This document shows positions 31,309 through 40,625 of a stretch of DNA of 64,000 bases, in pieces. The position numbers and the translations under genes were made by a program. This DNA is from JANQIO01 sp965229625. Its GTDB lineage: Bacteria; Pseudomonadota; Gammaproteobacteria; Pseudomonadales; Halieaceae. The notes beneath the pieces are model-generated. The model did not search any database. It was not told the DNA's origin and saw nothing but the letters and a program-made list of their open reading frames with translations. Location: contig CBDDJJ010000001.1 in NCBI GenBank assembly GCA_965229625.1, forward strand, positions 434,001 through 498,000. Reading direction: 5' to 3'. How positions within the stretch are numbered: position 1 is the first letter of the stretch; the number at the start of each line of letters is the position of its first letter.

Positions 31309-31340
31309 AAGGCCGCCTCACGTATTGATGGGGCGGCTTT
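31309..31340 (+). terminator. Weak terminator or attenuator between acpP and fabF
   Basis: AAGGCCGCC and GGCGGCTTT form a stem (one mismatch) around a 14-base loop, followed by only three T residues. Likely partial termination, reducing fabF relative to acpP. Confidence 0.45.
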
Positions 31341-31381
31341 CGTGCTTCTGGGGCACAACAAGTTAACAATGAGGACATAGC

Positions 31382-32623
31382 GTGTCGCGCAGACGAGTAG
31401 TAGTGACTGGACTCGGCATGGTTTCCCCGGTGGGGAATACGGTGCAGGAATCCTGGGAGAACATACTGCGTGGAAAGAGTGGGGCCGCCCCCATCGACAC
31501 CTTTGACGCGTCTGCTTTCGCCACCCGGTTCAGCTGCAGTGTCAAAGGCTTCGACTTCGAGCCTTACCTGACGACCAAGGAAGCGCGCAAAATGGACCTG
31601 TTCGTGCAATACGGCATGGTGGCGGGTATCCAGGCGATGGAGGATGCCGGCCTAGTAGTCAGTGATGCGATGTCCGAGAGGGTGGGAACGTCCATTGGCT
31701 CTGGCATCGGCGGCATCGGCCAGATCGAGAAGAATGCCGAAGTCATTCGCACCTCCGGGCCGCGCAAGATATCACCGTTCTTCGTGCCCGGGTCGATCAT
31801 CAACATGATTGCCGGCAACCTGTCCATCAAGTACGGCTTCCGCGGCCCCAACCTGGCGATGGTGACGGCCTGTACGTCCGGGACCCACAATATCGGCCTG
31901 GGTGCTCGCCTGATCGAGCGCGGGGACGTTGACGCGATGGTGGTAGGCGGTGCGGAAATGGCCACCACACCGGTGGGCGTCGGAGGCTTTGCCGCGGCCC
32001 GCGCCTTGTCCACCCGCAATGATGATCCGGAAGGCGCCAGCCGTCCCTGGGACCGGGATCGGGACGGATTCGTGCTGGGCGATGGGGCGGGTGTCATCGT
32101 GCTGGAAGAGTACGAACACGCTCGCGCCCGCGGGGCGAAGATTTATGCGGAAGTGGCGGGTTTCGGCATGAGCGGAGACGCCTATCACATGACGTCTCCA
32201 CCCGAGGACGGCCACGGAGCACTGCAGGCCATGCGCCAGGCGATGGCGGACGCCCAGTGTGATCCGGCTTCTATCGACTATATCAACGCTCACGGCACGT
32301 CCACCAAGGCGGGCGACCTGGCGGAGTGCACCGCTGTCAAATCCCTGATGGGGTCGGCCGCCGCCGATGTGGCAGTCAGTTCCACCAAATCCATGATCGG
32401 TCACCTGCTGGGCGCCGCAGGCGCTGTGGAGGCGATCTTCTCTGTGCTGTCACTGCGCGACCAGGTCGCGCCGCCGACGATCAACCTGGACAACCCCGAC
32501 GAAGGCTGCGACCTGAATTTCGTGCCACACACGGCGCAGGAAATGCAGATCGACGTCGCTTTGTCGAACTCCTTTGGTTTCGGCGGCACCAACGGCAGCC
32601 TGCTGTTTCGGCGCGCCAGCTGA
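31382..32623 (+). CDS. fabF: 3-oxoacyl-ACP synthase II FabF
   Basis: 413 residues, GTG start with TGAGGA upstream. Cys164 in VTACTSGTHNIG is the nucleophile; the two active-site His lie in NAHGTST and SMIGHLLGAAG. Elongates acyl-ACP with malonyl-ACP and controls unsaturated chain length with temperature in E. coli. Followed 3 bases later by pabC. Confidence 0.97.
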   Translation: MSRRRVVVTGLGMVSPVGNTVQESWENILRGKSGAAPIDTFDASAFATRFSCSVKGFDFEPYLTTKEARKMDLFVQYGMVAGIQAMEDAGLVVSDAMSERVGTSIGSGIGGIGQIEKNAEVIRTSGPRKISPFFVPGSIINMIAGNLSIKYGFRGPNLAMVTACTSGTHNIGLGARLIERGDVDAMVVGGAEMATTPVGVGGFAAARALSTRNDDPEGASRPWDRDRDGFVLGDGAGVIVLEEYEHARARGAKIYAEVAGFGMSGDAYHMTSPPEDGHGALQAMRQAMADAQCDPASIDYINAHGTSTKAGDLAECTAVKSLMGSAAADVAVSSTKSMIGHLLGAAGAVEAIFSVLSLRDQVAPPTINLDNPDEGCDLNFVPHTAQEMQIDVALSNSFGFGGTNGSLLFRRAS

Positions 32624-32626
32624 GGC

Positions 32627-33466
32627 GTGACGCTACCCACCCACTGGGTAAACGGCAGGCCTGGCGATACTGTCTCGGTCGGGGACCGCGGATTCCGCTA
32701 CGGCGACGGTCTGTTTGAAACTTTCCGCATTCACCGCGGAAAGGCGCATCTCTGGCGCTGGCACCTGGACCGCCTGCAGGCTGGCCTGCAGGCGCTGGCC
32801 ATCGAATGCGACCCTGTGCGGATCGAGAGCCAGCTCGCGCAGGGGCTTGACTGGCTGCAGTCACAGCGAATTGAGGATGCCGCCGCGCGCTTGAGCGTGT
32901 CGCGAGGTGAGTCAGGCCGGGGCTACTCTGGCGAATCACAGGTCGCAACGCTGGCGCTGAGCCTGGACTCGGTCTCGCCCTGGCGGTCGGTCCCCGCCGC
33001 CGCCGAGGTGGTGTTGTGCGAGACGCCACTGGCCATCCAGCCGGCGCTGGCCGGTATCAAACATGGCAACAGGCTTGAGCAGGTGCTGGCCGCGAGGGAA
33101 TTGCATTATCACCAGGCCGATGAAGGCCTGCAGTGCAATACCCGGGGAGAGCTGGTCTGTGGCATCTCTTCCAACCTGTTTGTGGCCAGAGAAGGTGAAC
33201 TGCTCACTCCGCCGATAGTCGATTCGGGGATCTCCGGTACGGTGCGGCGGGTGATCCTCGAGGTCCTCGTGGAAGAGGCCGGCCTTAGCGCGTCGGAAAC
33301 CGTGTTGTACCCGCACGACCTCTCCAACGCCGACGAGATGTTCCTCACCAATTCGCTGCAGGGAATTCGAGCGGTGGCGCGCTGCGGAGCGCATGCCTTT
33401 ACCTCCACCCGGTGTGGCGATACCCTGCGCGAACACTTTTTCCGCTTCTCCGAATCCTCCGAATGA
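32627..33466 (+). CDS. pabC: Aminodeoxychorismate lyase PabC
   Basis: 279 residues, GTG start 3 bases after fabF. Fold-type IV PLP enzyme: VSVGDRGFRYGDGLFETFRI, Lys in IKHGNRLEQVLAA as Schiff base, ending with NADEMFLTNSLQGIRAV. Makes p-aminobenzoate from 4-amino-4-deoxychorismate for folate. The stop overlaps mltG by ATGA. Confidence 0.93.
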   Translation: MTLPTHWVNGRPGDTVSVGDRGFRYGDGLFETFRIHRGKAHLWRWHLDRLQAGLQALAIECDPVRIESQLAQGLDWLQSQRIEDAAARLSVSRGESGRGYSGESQVATLALSLDSVSPWRSVPAAAEVVLCETPLAIQPALAGIKHGNRLEQVLAARELHYHQADEGLQCNTRGELVCGISSNLFVAREGELLTPPIVDSGISGTVRRVILEVLVEEAGLSASETVLYPHDLSNADEMFLTNSLQGIRAVARCGAHAFTSTRCGDTLREHFFRFSESSE

Positions 33467-34509
33467 AGACCTTTCTCCTGACCCTGGTGCTTGGCGCGTT
33501 GCTGCTCGCCGGGGCGGGAGGCGCCGTGCTTTGGCAGTGGTGGCATACACCGGTTACGCCGCCCAATACCTTGCTCCAGGTCGATGCGGGAGAGAACCTG
33601 TCCGATGTCGCTGTGGAACTGGAACAACTGGGTGCGCTGCGGTGGCCTGACCTGTGGACGCTGGCAGCGCGGTTCAAGGGCGTGGACGCCAGCATCAAGG
33701 TCGGTGAATATGACCTGGACACGCCCCGTACCCCGGAAGCTGTGCTCGCCATGCTGGTGGCCGGGGAGGTGCGGCAGTACCAGGTCACGCTACCGGAAGG
33801 GCTGACACTTGCGCAGGCCCTGGCAGTGCTACAGCAGGCGCCGGCACTAAAGCCCTTGCTGGATGGGGCCAATGATCCTCGCCTGCTGGCGCTGGTGGCC
33901 CCTTACAGCCATACCGAGGGCCTGTTCTTTCCCGATACCTACCGCTTTACCCGGGGCCAGTCTGATCTCGATATCCTGAGCCTGGCTCACCGGCGCATGC
34001 AACAGGTGCTGGAGTCTGCGTGGCAGCAGCGCGACGTGGGATTGCCTTACAGGAATGCCTACGAGGCGCTGGTCATGGCTTCCATTGTCGAAAAGGAAAC
34101 GGGCATGGTGGCAGAGCGTGAGCGAATTGCCGGTGTGTTTGTGCGACGATTGCAGAACGACATGCGCCTGCAAACCGATCCCACCGTCATTTACGGGCTC
34201 GGCGAACGCTACGCCGGGAATCTGCGGCGCTCCCACCTCGACGACGACGGCAATCCTTACAACACCTACAGACACCGAGGTCTGCCGCCGACGCCGATCG
34301 CTTTACCGGGCGAGGCGGCAATCCTTGCTGCGGTGCAGCCAGCGGAAGGTACCGAGCTCTATTTCGTTGCCCGCGGTGACGGCAGCCATCAGTTTTCCGC
34401 GACCCTGGAAGACCACAACGAGGCCGTGCGCCGCTACCAGTTGCGACGTCGCCAGGACTACCGGTCTTCTCCGCCCCCCGTACAAGGGCCGAATAGCGTA
34501 GATGAGTAA
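33463..34509 (+). CDS. mltG: Endolytic murein transglycosylase MltG
   Basis: 348 residues from the ATG overlapping the pabC stop; an upstream in-frame ATG at 33412 lies within pabC and would bury the membrane anchor. Residues 1-25 form one transmembrane helix, then a LysM-like segment. The YceG catalytic domain carries Glu in MASIVEKETGMVAER and DPTVIYGLG. It cleaves nascent peptidoglycan strands in the periplasm. Overlaps tmk by 8 bases. Confidence 0.95.
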   Translation: MKTFLLTLVLGALLLAGAGGAVLWQWWHTPVTPPNTLLQVDAGENLSDVAVELEQLGALRWPDLWTLAARFKGVDASIKVGEYDLDTPRTPEAVLAMLVAGEVRQYQVTLPEGLTLAQALAVLQQAPALKPLLDGANDPRLLALVAPYSHTEGLFFPDTYRFTRGQSDLDILSLAHRRMQQVLESAWQQRDVGLPYRNAYEALVMASIVEKETGMVAERERIAGVFVRRLQNDMRLQTDPTVIYGLGERYAGNLRRSHLDDDGNPYNTYRHRGLPPTPIALPGEAAILAAVQPAEGTELYFVARGDGSHQFSATLEDHNEAVRRYQLRRRQDYRSSPPPVQGPNSVDE

Positions 34510-35134
34510 ACGCGGCCTGTTTATCACCATTGAAGGCGGCGAAGGTGTGGGCAAGTCCACCAATATCGCCGTAGTGGAGGCGTGGCTGCAGGAGCAGGGG
34601 ATTGCCTATTGCCGCACCCGTGAGCCCGGCGGGACACCGCTGGCCGAAGAAATACGCGCCTTGCTGCTGGCCCCGCGGGATGAAGCGATGGCGCCCATTA
34701 CAGAACTGTTGCTGGTGTTTGCGGCTCGAGCCCAGCACATTGCCACGGTGATCGAACCGGCGCTGGCGGCGGGCGAGTGGGTGATCTGTGACCGGTTCAC
34801 GGACGCGACCTATGCCTACCAGGGGGCGGGCCGGGAGCTGCCGCTTACCTGGATTGCCGAACTCGAACAGCTGGTCCAGGGACTGCTGCGACCGGACCTG
34901 ACCCTGCTGCTGGATGCGCCGCTTGAAGTCGGGCTTGCTCGGGCCGGCGAGCGCGGCGAGCTGGACCGTTTCGAGCAGGAACAGCAGGTGTTTTTCGAAC
35001 GCGTCAGGCAAAGCTACCTGGCGCGCGCTGCCGAGGAGCCAGAGCGTTTCCGGCTGATCGATACAGATCGGGGCCTGGAAGAGATCGCGGCAGACATTCG
35101 TGACCAGCTGGCAGCCGTGAGGGATGCGCGGTGA
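34502..35134 (+). CDS. tmk: Thymidylate kinase
   Basis: 210 residues. P-loop IEGGEGVGKST, TREPGGTPLAEEIR and the DRFTDATYAYQGAGR motif. Phosphorylates dTMP to dTDP. Overlaps mltG by 8 bases and holB by 4. Confidence 0.97.
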   Translation: MSKRGLFITIEGGEGVGKSTNIAVVEAWLQEQGIAYCRTREPGGTPLAEEIRALLLAPRDEAMAPITELLLVFAARAQHIATVIEPALAAGEWVICDRFTDATYAYQGAGRELPLTWIAELEQLVQGLLRPDLTLLLDAPLEVGLARAGERGELDRFEQEQQVFFERVRQSYLARAAEEPERFRLIDTDRGLEEIAADIRDQLAAVRDAR

Positions 35135-36081
35135 ACGTTGGCCTGGCCCCACTGCCCTGGCAGTCCGACGCCTGGAGTGCGGTCGAGCAACGCCTGGCGG
35201 CCGGCCGGCTACCCCATGCCATACTACTGGCGGGCCCGGCCGGAATCGGCAAGCGGCAGTTTGCCAGCGTGCTGGCCGCGCGCATGCTCTGCCTGCAACC
35301 GAATGGCGGTCTCGCCTGCGGCGTGTGCAAGACCTGCACCGTGCGGGCGGCGGGCAGCCATCCGGATTTCCTGGAACTGTACCCAGACGAGGGAAGCCGG
35401 GTTATCAAGATCGACCAGGTGCGAGAGTTGATCAGCTTCGCCTCCAAAACCCCGGCCCTTGGGGCGAACAAGCTGGCCATGCTGTGGCCCGCCGAGGCGA
35501 TGAACCTGAATGCAGCCAACGCCCTGCTGAAGTGTCTCGAAGAGCCCAGCCCCAGCACGACGCTGCTGCTCGTCAGCCACCAACCCGGCTCACTGCCGGC
35601 GACGGTGAGGTCTCGTTGCCAGTCCATCTCGCTGCCGGTCCCCGGCCGCCAGCAGAGCCTCGCCTGGCTTGCCAAGGCCTGTGAAAGCGAGGAGGCTGCC
35701 GCGGGATTGCTCGACGTCAGCGAGGGCAGGCCGCTGACAGCGCTTGCGCTGTACCACTCCGGCGCGGTGGAGCAGCGCATGGCGCTGCGGGGCGGCTTGG
35801 ATGCACTGCTGGAGGGCAGGCTGTCTCCCCTCGAACTTCCCGCCCTGGCCGCGGACATGGAACTGGTGGATGTGCTGGCCATGATGCAGTCCATGGTGCA
35901 GGGAAAACTGCGAACCGGTTCACAGGTGCCGGCACAAAGGCAGCGCGCAGCGTTTGAATTCTGGACAGAGCTGGGTCGTTTGCAGCGCAGTATCAGTGCT
36001 GGCGCCAATCCGAACCGCCAGTTGATTATTGAGGACTATTCCGCAAGATTGGCAAGGACTTTAGGTCTGGGCGGGAGTTAG
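35131..36081 (+). CDS. holB: DNA polymerase III subunit delta'
   Basis: 316 residues, GTG start overlapping tmk. Clamp-loader AAA+ fold with a modified P-loop GPAGIGKRQF (no Thr/Ser after Lys), as expected for the non-hydrolysing delta' subunit. Four zinc cysteines spaced C-x8-C-x2-C-x2-C (CLQPNGGLACGVCKTC). SRC-like motif VRSRCQS is present. Last lipid/DNA gene before pilZ. Confidence 0.94.
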   Translation: MNVGLAPLPWQSDAWSAVEQRLAAGRLPHAILLAGPAGIGKRQFASVLAARMLCLQPNGGLACGVCKTCTVRAAGSHPDFLELYPDEGSRVIKIDQVRELISFASKTPALGANKLAMLWPAEAMNLNAANALLKCLEEPSPSTTLLLVSHQPGSLPATVRSRCQSISLPVPGRQQSLAWLAKACESEEAAAGLLDVSEGRPLTALALYHSGAVEQRMALRGGLDALLEGRLSPLELPALAADMELVDVLAMMQSMVQGKLRTGSQVPAQRQRAAFEFWTELGRLQRSISAGANPNRQLIIEDYSARLARTLGLGGS

Positions 36082-36178
36082 TGCTAGTATCTCCCCGAGT
36101 CGATCAGGGAGCGCACTGCTGGTGGGCTTTCAGAGCGCAAGTACACTGGCTTGAGAACACAACCGTGAGTACACCATT

Positions 36179-36529
36179 GTGAGTACGCAGCAGGGGGGGC
36201 GGAATGGCATTCTGTCCCTGACTATCAAGGACAAGGCCGTTCTGTATTCGGCCTATATGCCGTTCCTGCAACACGGCGGTCTTTTTGTTCCTACCAACAA
36301 GGAATACAAGATCGGTGATGAGGTATTTATGCTGCTCAACCTGATGGATGAGCCCGACAAGATTCCTATCGCCGGCAAAGTGGTCTGGATTACTCCCAAG
36401 GGCGCCCAGGGCAACCGTACGGCCGGTATCGGCGTCCAGTTCAGTGAAGAAGACGCCCAGGCTAACGCCAAGATTGAAAACCACCTGGCGGGCTCCCTGG
36501 ATTCAGATCGCCCCACCCATACGATGTAA
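36179..36529 (+). CDS. pilZ: Type IV pilus PilZ protein
   Basis: 116 residues, GTG start at 36179 in a GTGAGTAC sequence that is duplicated 14 bases upstream out of frame. It closely matches Pseudomonas PilZ: GILSLTIKDKAVLYSAYMPF, GGLFVPTNKEYKIGDEVFML, KVVWITPKGAQGNRTAGIGVQF and the end SDRPTHTM. This class lacks the RxxxR motif and does not bind c-di-GMP itself; it works with FimX and PilB in pilus extension. The holB-pilZ order is conserved in pseudomonads. Confidence 0.95.
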   Translation: MSTQQGGRNGILSLTIKDKAVLYSAYMPFLQHGGLFVPTNKEYKIGDEVFMLLNLMDEPDKIPIAGKVVWITPKGAQGNRTAGIGVQFSEEDAQANAKIENHLAGSLDSDRPTHTM

Positions 36530-36790
36530 TTGGGACCGGAGCGCGGGTGACCAGCTTCCGGCGACCTGCGCTTCACAGCAACTCGACCCAGGTACACTGC
36601 ACAGCGCCAGCATCTATATGCCAACACTATCATTGGCGCGCTAAAACCCAGTTTCTACCTATCGCCGTCATGCCTGGGCCCTCAGGGCGCCATTGCATGC
36701 CAGTTTTACCGTTTCGGTTTTTCCTCGAATGCGATATTAGAACTAATTTTAAAAAAGCGCGGCAACTCGTTGTTTTTCAATTCTTTTGGT

Positions 36791-36818
36791 CAAAAAAAAT
36801 GGGCTCCAAAAGGAGCCC
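36791..36818 (-). terminator. Minus-strand terminator with eight-T tail
   Basis: GGGCTCC-AAAA-GGAGCCC on the plus strand (36801-36818) preceded by eight A (36792-36799). On the minus strand this is a perfect 7-bp hairpin followed by A-TTTTTTTT, a textbook intrinsic terminator. No minus-strand gene precedes it, which is why a small RNA is suspected. Confidence 0.85.
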
Positions 36819-36920
36819 AATAAGACCATTAGGAGTGAAACATAAAGGAATTGCTTCCCTGATTGGAACACGAGATGTGCCCCAGCGAGCACCCGTTTGA
36901 ACTAGGGGATAGGTGCCCAC
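36795..36920 (-). ncRNA. Candidate trans-acting small RNA
   Basis: About 125 bases between a minus-strand promoter (36927-36954) and the T8 terminator. Near the 5' end GGGCACC and GGTGCTC form a 7-bp stem (one G-U) around a loop containing TATCCCCTAG, a C-rich single-stranded stretch of the kind used for seed pairing. The GC hairpin plus long U tail fits an Hfq-binding module. I recognise no known RNA family. It runs toward pilZ and away from the GH84 gene. Confidence 0.5.
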
Positions 36921-36926
36921 GTTCTT

Positions 36927-36954
36927 AGTATTGCGCAAAAATGGTAATTTTCCA
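36927..36954 (-). promoter_or_regulatory. Promoter of the candidate small RNA
   Basis: Minus strand TGGAAA (36949-36954), a 16-base spacer, AATACT (36927-36932). Predicted start near 36920. Confidence 0.45.
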
Positions 36955-37021
36955 TAATGATTTATTGGGTTTTTTAAAATAAATCGCGATAACGAAATGA
37001 CCTCTAATTCCAAGAGATGTT

Positions 37022-38071
37022 ATGTCCGGCGCTGAAATGAACCCCCGAGGAGTGATTGAAGGCTTCTACGGAAGGGAGTGGGATTGGCGGGTACGGCGGG
37101 ATTACGCGGGCTTCCTGCAGGACCTTGGCCTGTCCGCATACATCTACGCGCCCAAGTCTGACGCCTTCCTGCGGAAGCGTTGGCAGGAGTCGTGGCCGGC
37201 GGAGATCGCAGGTGAATTGCAGCGGCTGGCGGCACATTACCGCTCCCGGGGTCTTCACTGGGGCGTCGGCCTGTCGCCGTTTGCCCTGTACCAGGACTAC
37301 AGTGTCGTTGCCAAACGGAAACTTCGCTCGCGGATCGCAGAAATAGACGCCCTCGGTGGCGATATCCTGGCCCTGCTGTTCGACGATATGCCCGGTGATA
37401 TCGATGATCTTGCCGCTCGCCAGGCGGAAATCATCGCGGACGTGCGTGCCTGGACCAACGCCGACTGGCTGATTGCCTGTCCTACCTATTATTCGACCGA
37501 TCCCGTACTGGAAAACTTTTTCGGCGACATGCCGGACAACTACTGGGCAGACCTGGGCATGGGTATCGACCTCGATGTTGACCTGTTCTGGACCGGCCCG
37601 GCGGTATGCCCCAGGACGGTTTGCGCGCAGGACCTGGAAGCCATCACCGCCTTGCTGCGGCGCCGACCGGTGTTGTGGGATAACTATCCCGTCAACGACG
37701 GCGCCAAAGCGTCCAGGTTCCTTCACCTGGAGCCGCTGCCCGGGCGGGCCGCGGACTTGCCGGAGGCACTGAGGGGGCACTTCTGTAATCCCATGAACCA
37801 GGCCGAGCTCTCGCGCTATCCCCTGGGCGGCCTGGCTGCCCTGTACGGGGGCGATAGCCCCGCACTTGAGGCTCTCTATTCCCCGGATCTCGCAGCCTGC
37901 CTGGTGCGGGACCAGCACCGCTTTGAGCACGAGGGGCTGGACGCCATGGGCCCTTATGAAAGAGAGCAACTGGCCCTGGAGTACGACGCCCTGGGGGAGG
38001 GTGCCGCCCGTGAAGTGGCGGCCTGGTTGCGCGAGGAGTATCGATTCGACCCCGCGTGCCTGACCGGCTGA
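37022..38071 (+). CDS. GH84-family beta-N-acetylglucosaminidase (O-GlcNAcase-like)
   Basis: 349 residues with AAGAGA before the ATG. No signal peptide, so cytoplasmic. The sequence follows GH84 closely: RGVIEGFYGREW (residues 9-20), YAPKSD (Lys45), ALLFDDM with the catalytic Asp121-Asp122 pair, LFWTGP and WDNYPVND (Asn221, Asn225, Asp226). These match the substrate-binding and catalytic residues of human OGA. It covers the catalytic barrel only, with no HAT-like or binding modules. Expected to remove beta-GlcNAc from a protein or sugar. It stands alone between an AT-rich spacer and tRNA-Leu. Confidence 0.88.
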   Translation: MSGAEMNPRGVIEGFYGREWDWRVRRDYAGFLQDLGLSAYIYAPKSDAFLRKRWQESWPAEIAGELQRLAAHYRSRGLHWGVGLSPFALYQDYSVVAKRKLRSRIAEIDALGGDILALLFDDMPGDIDDLAARQAEIIADVRAWTNADWLIACPTYYSTDPVLENFFGDMPDNYWADLGMGIDLDVDLFWTGPAVCPRTVCAQDLEAITALLRRRPVLWDNYPVNDGAKASRFLHLEPLPGRAADLPEALRGHFCNPMNQAELSRYPLGGLAALYGGDSPALEALYSPDLAACLVRDQHRFEHEGLDAMGPYEREQLALEYDALGEGAAREVAAWLREEYRFDPACLTG

Positions 38072-38302
38072 AGCCCTGATCCCGCGCTACTTTTGCCGCC
38101 CCTGGGTACGCCAGGAGCGCCTTGAAGGCCCTCGGCAGTTGTGGCAGAATCCCCGCCCTTGAATCAACCCGCGATCTGTCTTCTGTAGCGCGCTTCAAAT
38201 TTCAAGCATATCAGCTACTTAGCGCCGCTTCCTGAAGTGCATTTTGGCGCTTTGCCCGGGGCCGGGTCGGGTGGCTGTGAAGTGCAGATGCGGCGAAGTT
38301 TT

Positions 38303-38388
<86 letters not shown>

Positions 38389-38410
38389 GTTTTTTTTCTG
38401 AGGAATTTAC

Positions 38411-39739
38411 ATGCAGGTTTCAATTGAAACGACGTCTGGTCTTGAGCGTCGACTGACGGTAGGTGTGCCGGCGGAGCGTGTCGAGAACGAGGTCAACAAC
38501 CGCCTGAAGAAGGCTGCCAAGGACATCCGCCTGGATGGATTCCGCCCCGGCAAGGTCCCGCTCAAGGTGATTCGCCAGCGCTTCGGCGCGGGTGTGCGCC
38601 AGGAAGTGCTGGGCGAGGTGATGAGCCAGTCGTTTTACGAAGCTGTCAGCCAGGAAAACCTGCGCCCTGCCGGCCAGCCCAATATCGAGCCACGCAAGAT
38701 GGATGAAGGCGCTGACATCGAATTTGTTGCCACCTTTGAGATTTTTCCAGATATCGAACTGGCCGATATGGCGGGTATCGATATTGAGCGGCCGGCCGCT
38801 GATGTGACCGATGCCGACGTTGACAACATGATTGAGGTGTTCCGCAACCAGCAGGGTAAGTGGGATACAGCCGAACGACCTGCCGAGGATGGTGACCAGG
38901 TCACGATTGATTTTGTTGGCACGCGGGACGGCGAGCCCTTCGAAGGCGGCACTGCCGAGGGTACCGAGTTGCAGCTGGGCTCCGGGCGCATGATCCCCGG
39001 CTTTGAGGACGGGATCGTCGGTATGTCCGCCGGTGATGTAAAAACCCTGGATCTCAGCTTCCCCGAGGAGTATCACAATGAGGACCTGCGTGGCGCTGCC
39101 GTGCAGTTCCAGATCACGCTGCACAATGTAAGCCAGCGTGTGCCAGCCGCCCTGGATGAGGAGCTCTTCAAGACCTACGGCGTGGAAGAGGGCGGGGAAG
39201 AGCAGTTCCGCAGTGAGATTGCTGACAATATGCGTCGCGAGCTCAAGACCGCGGTGCGCAACCAGGTCAAACAGCAGGTACTGGACGCGGTGATCGAAAA
39301 GCACGAGGGCCAGGACGTTCCCAAGGCCCTGGTGGACAGTGAAATCAACAGCATGCGCCAGCAGATGTTCCAGCAGTTTGGCGGCGCGGGCAGCCAGGAT
39401 ATGGACATGGAGACCCTGCTGCCGGCGGAGATGTTCACCGAACAGGCGGAGCGCCGTGTCAAACTCAGCCTGGTGCTGAATGAAATGGTCGCCAGCCGCG
39501 AGTTGAAGGCGGATGCAGACAAGGTGCGTGCGGCGGTCGAGGAGATCGCTGCGACCTACCAGGAGCCCGAGCAGGTCGTGAGCTGGTACTACTCAAACCA
39601 GGAGCAGCTTGCCGGCGTAGAAAACATGGTACTGGAAGACGCGGTGATCGAGGCCATCCTCGATTCCGCTAACGTTATCGAGAAAGAGTGCAGCTACCAG
39701 GAGGCACTCGCCCAGGCACAGGAGAGCCAGAGCGTATGA
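38411..39739 (+). CDS. tig: Trigger factor
   Basis: 442 residues. Ribosome-binding N-domain with the FRPGKVPLKVI signature (E. coli GFRKGKVP), an FKBP-type prolyl isomerase domain (GDQVTIDFVGTRDGEPFEGG, about 160-245) and a C-terminal chaperone domain. Binds nascent chains at the ribosome exit. GAGGAA site before the ATG. Its stop overlaps clpP by ATGA. Confidence 0.96.
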   Translation: MQVSIETTSGLERRLTVGVPAERVENEVNNRLKKAAKDIRLDGFRPGKVPLKVIRQRFGAGVRQEVLGEVMSQSFYEAVSQENLRPAGQPNIEPRKMDEGADIEFVATFEIFPDIELADMAGIDIERPAADVTDADVDNMIEVFRNQQGKWDTAERPAEDGDQVTIDFVGTRDGEPFEGGTAEGTELQLGSGRMIPGFEDGIVGMSAGDVKTLDLSFPEEYHNEDLRGAAVQFQITLHNVSQRVPAALDEELFKTYGVEEGGEEQFRSEIADNMRRELKTAVRNQVKQQVLDAVIEKHEGQDVPKALVDSEINSMRQQMFQQFGGAGSQDMDMETLLPAEMFTEQAERRVKLSLVLNEMVASRELKADADKVRAAVEEIAATYQEPEQVVSWYYSNQEQLAGVENMVLEDAVIEAILDSANVIEKECSYQEALAQAQESQSV

Positions 39740-40386
39740 GCCAACAGTTTGACGGACACAATCGCCAGCAGGTGCAGAACCTGGGCCTGATTCCCATGGT
39801 GGTCGAGCAGACCGCGCGTGGTGAACGCTCTTACGATATTTTCTCGCGCCTGCTCAAGGAGCGCCTGATTTTCTGCGTTGGCCCCATCGAAGATGGCATG
39901 GCTAACCTGATCGTTGCCCAGTTGCTGTTCCTGGAAGCCGAGAACCCGGACAAGGACATCAACATTTACATCAACAGCCCCGGCGGTGTCGTCACCGCGG
40001 GGATGGCGATTTACGACACCATGCAGTTCATCAAGCCTGACGTGAGCACTACCTGCATAGGCCAGGCCGCCAGCATGGGCGCATTCCTGCTGGCCGGTGG
40101 GGCCAAGGGCAAGCGCTTCTGCCTGCCCAACGCTCGCACCATGATCCACCAGCCCAGTGGCGGCGCTCAGGGCCAGGCCACCGATATCGATATCCATGCG
40201 CGGGAAATACTGATCCTGCGCGAGCGTCTGAACCAGCTGATGGCAGAGCACACGGGCCAGACCATCGAGACGATCCAGGCGGACACGGAACGCGACCGTT
40301 TCATGAGCGCTGAGCAAAGCAAGGAATACGGCCTGGTTGACGAAGTGGTCGGACGACGGCTGGCACTGCCGGAAGAGGGCGCCTGA
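39736..40386 (+). CDS. clpP: ATP-dependent Clp protease proteolytic subunit
   Basis: 216 residues from the ATG overlapping the tig stop; an in-frame ATG at 39688 lies inside tig. Catalytic Ser113 (GQAASMGAF) and His138 (MIHQPSGG), with the third Asp in the ERDRFMSAEQ region. Tetradecameric serine protease that works with ClpX and ClpA. The short N-terminal propeptide (before about residue 20) is normally self-cleaved. Confidence 0.97.
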   Translation: MSQQFDGHNRQQVQNLGLIPMVVEQTARGERSYDIFSRLLKERLIFCVGPIEDGMANLIVAQLLFLEAENPDKDINIYINSPGGVVTAGMAIYDTMQFIKPDVSTTCIGQAASMGAFLLAGGAKGKRFCLPNARTMIHQPSGGAQGQATDIDIHAREILILRERLNQLMAEHTGQTIETIQADTERDRFMSAEQSKEYGLVDEVVGRRLALPEEGA

Positions 40387-40427
40387 GACTGATCAACTGG
40401 CGCGTCCTCGCTAGTGCCCCGTAAGCC

Positions 40428-40448
40428 CCCAGCCCGCGTGGGGCTGGG
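40428..40448 (+). terminator. Hairpin after clpP
   Basis: CCCAGCCC-GCGTG-GGGCTGGG, 8-bp perfect stem, followed by CTTTC rather than a T-run. Probable partial terminator separating clpP from clpX. Confidence 0.5.
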
Positions 40449-40625
40449 CTTTCAGCGCCGTTCCGCAGAATCGGAACAGGGGCTTGCATTGTGCTGTGAA
40501 AATCAGCATCTTTAAGGTAAGAGCACCCAGTGGGCGGCCGATTTGAACGTCGCCCGGCGCCTGCTGTCTGAGAAGTAACCAGGCAAGCGTCTGATGCGCA
40601 AAGCAGTCCATGGGTGCACGTAGCA

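Larger units (their letters stand above)
36530..37021. other. AT-rich spacer with candidate small RNA
   Basis: 492 bases, clearly more AT-rich than the flanks from about 36715 on. Plus- and minus-strand open frames here (36547-36900 and 36777-37013) have no ribosome sites or recognisable products. The only organised signals are the minus-strand promoter and terminator described separately. No transposase remnant seen. Confidence 0.5.
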
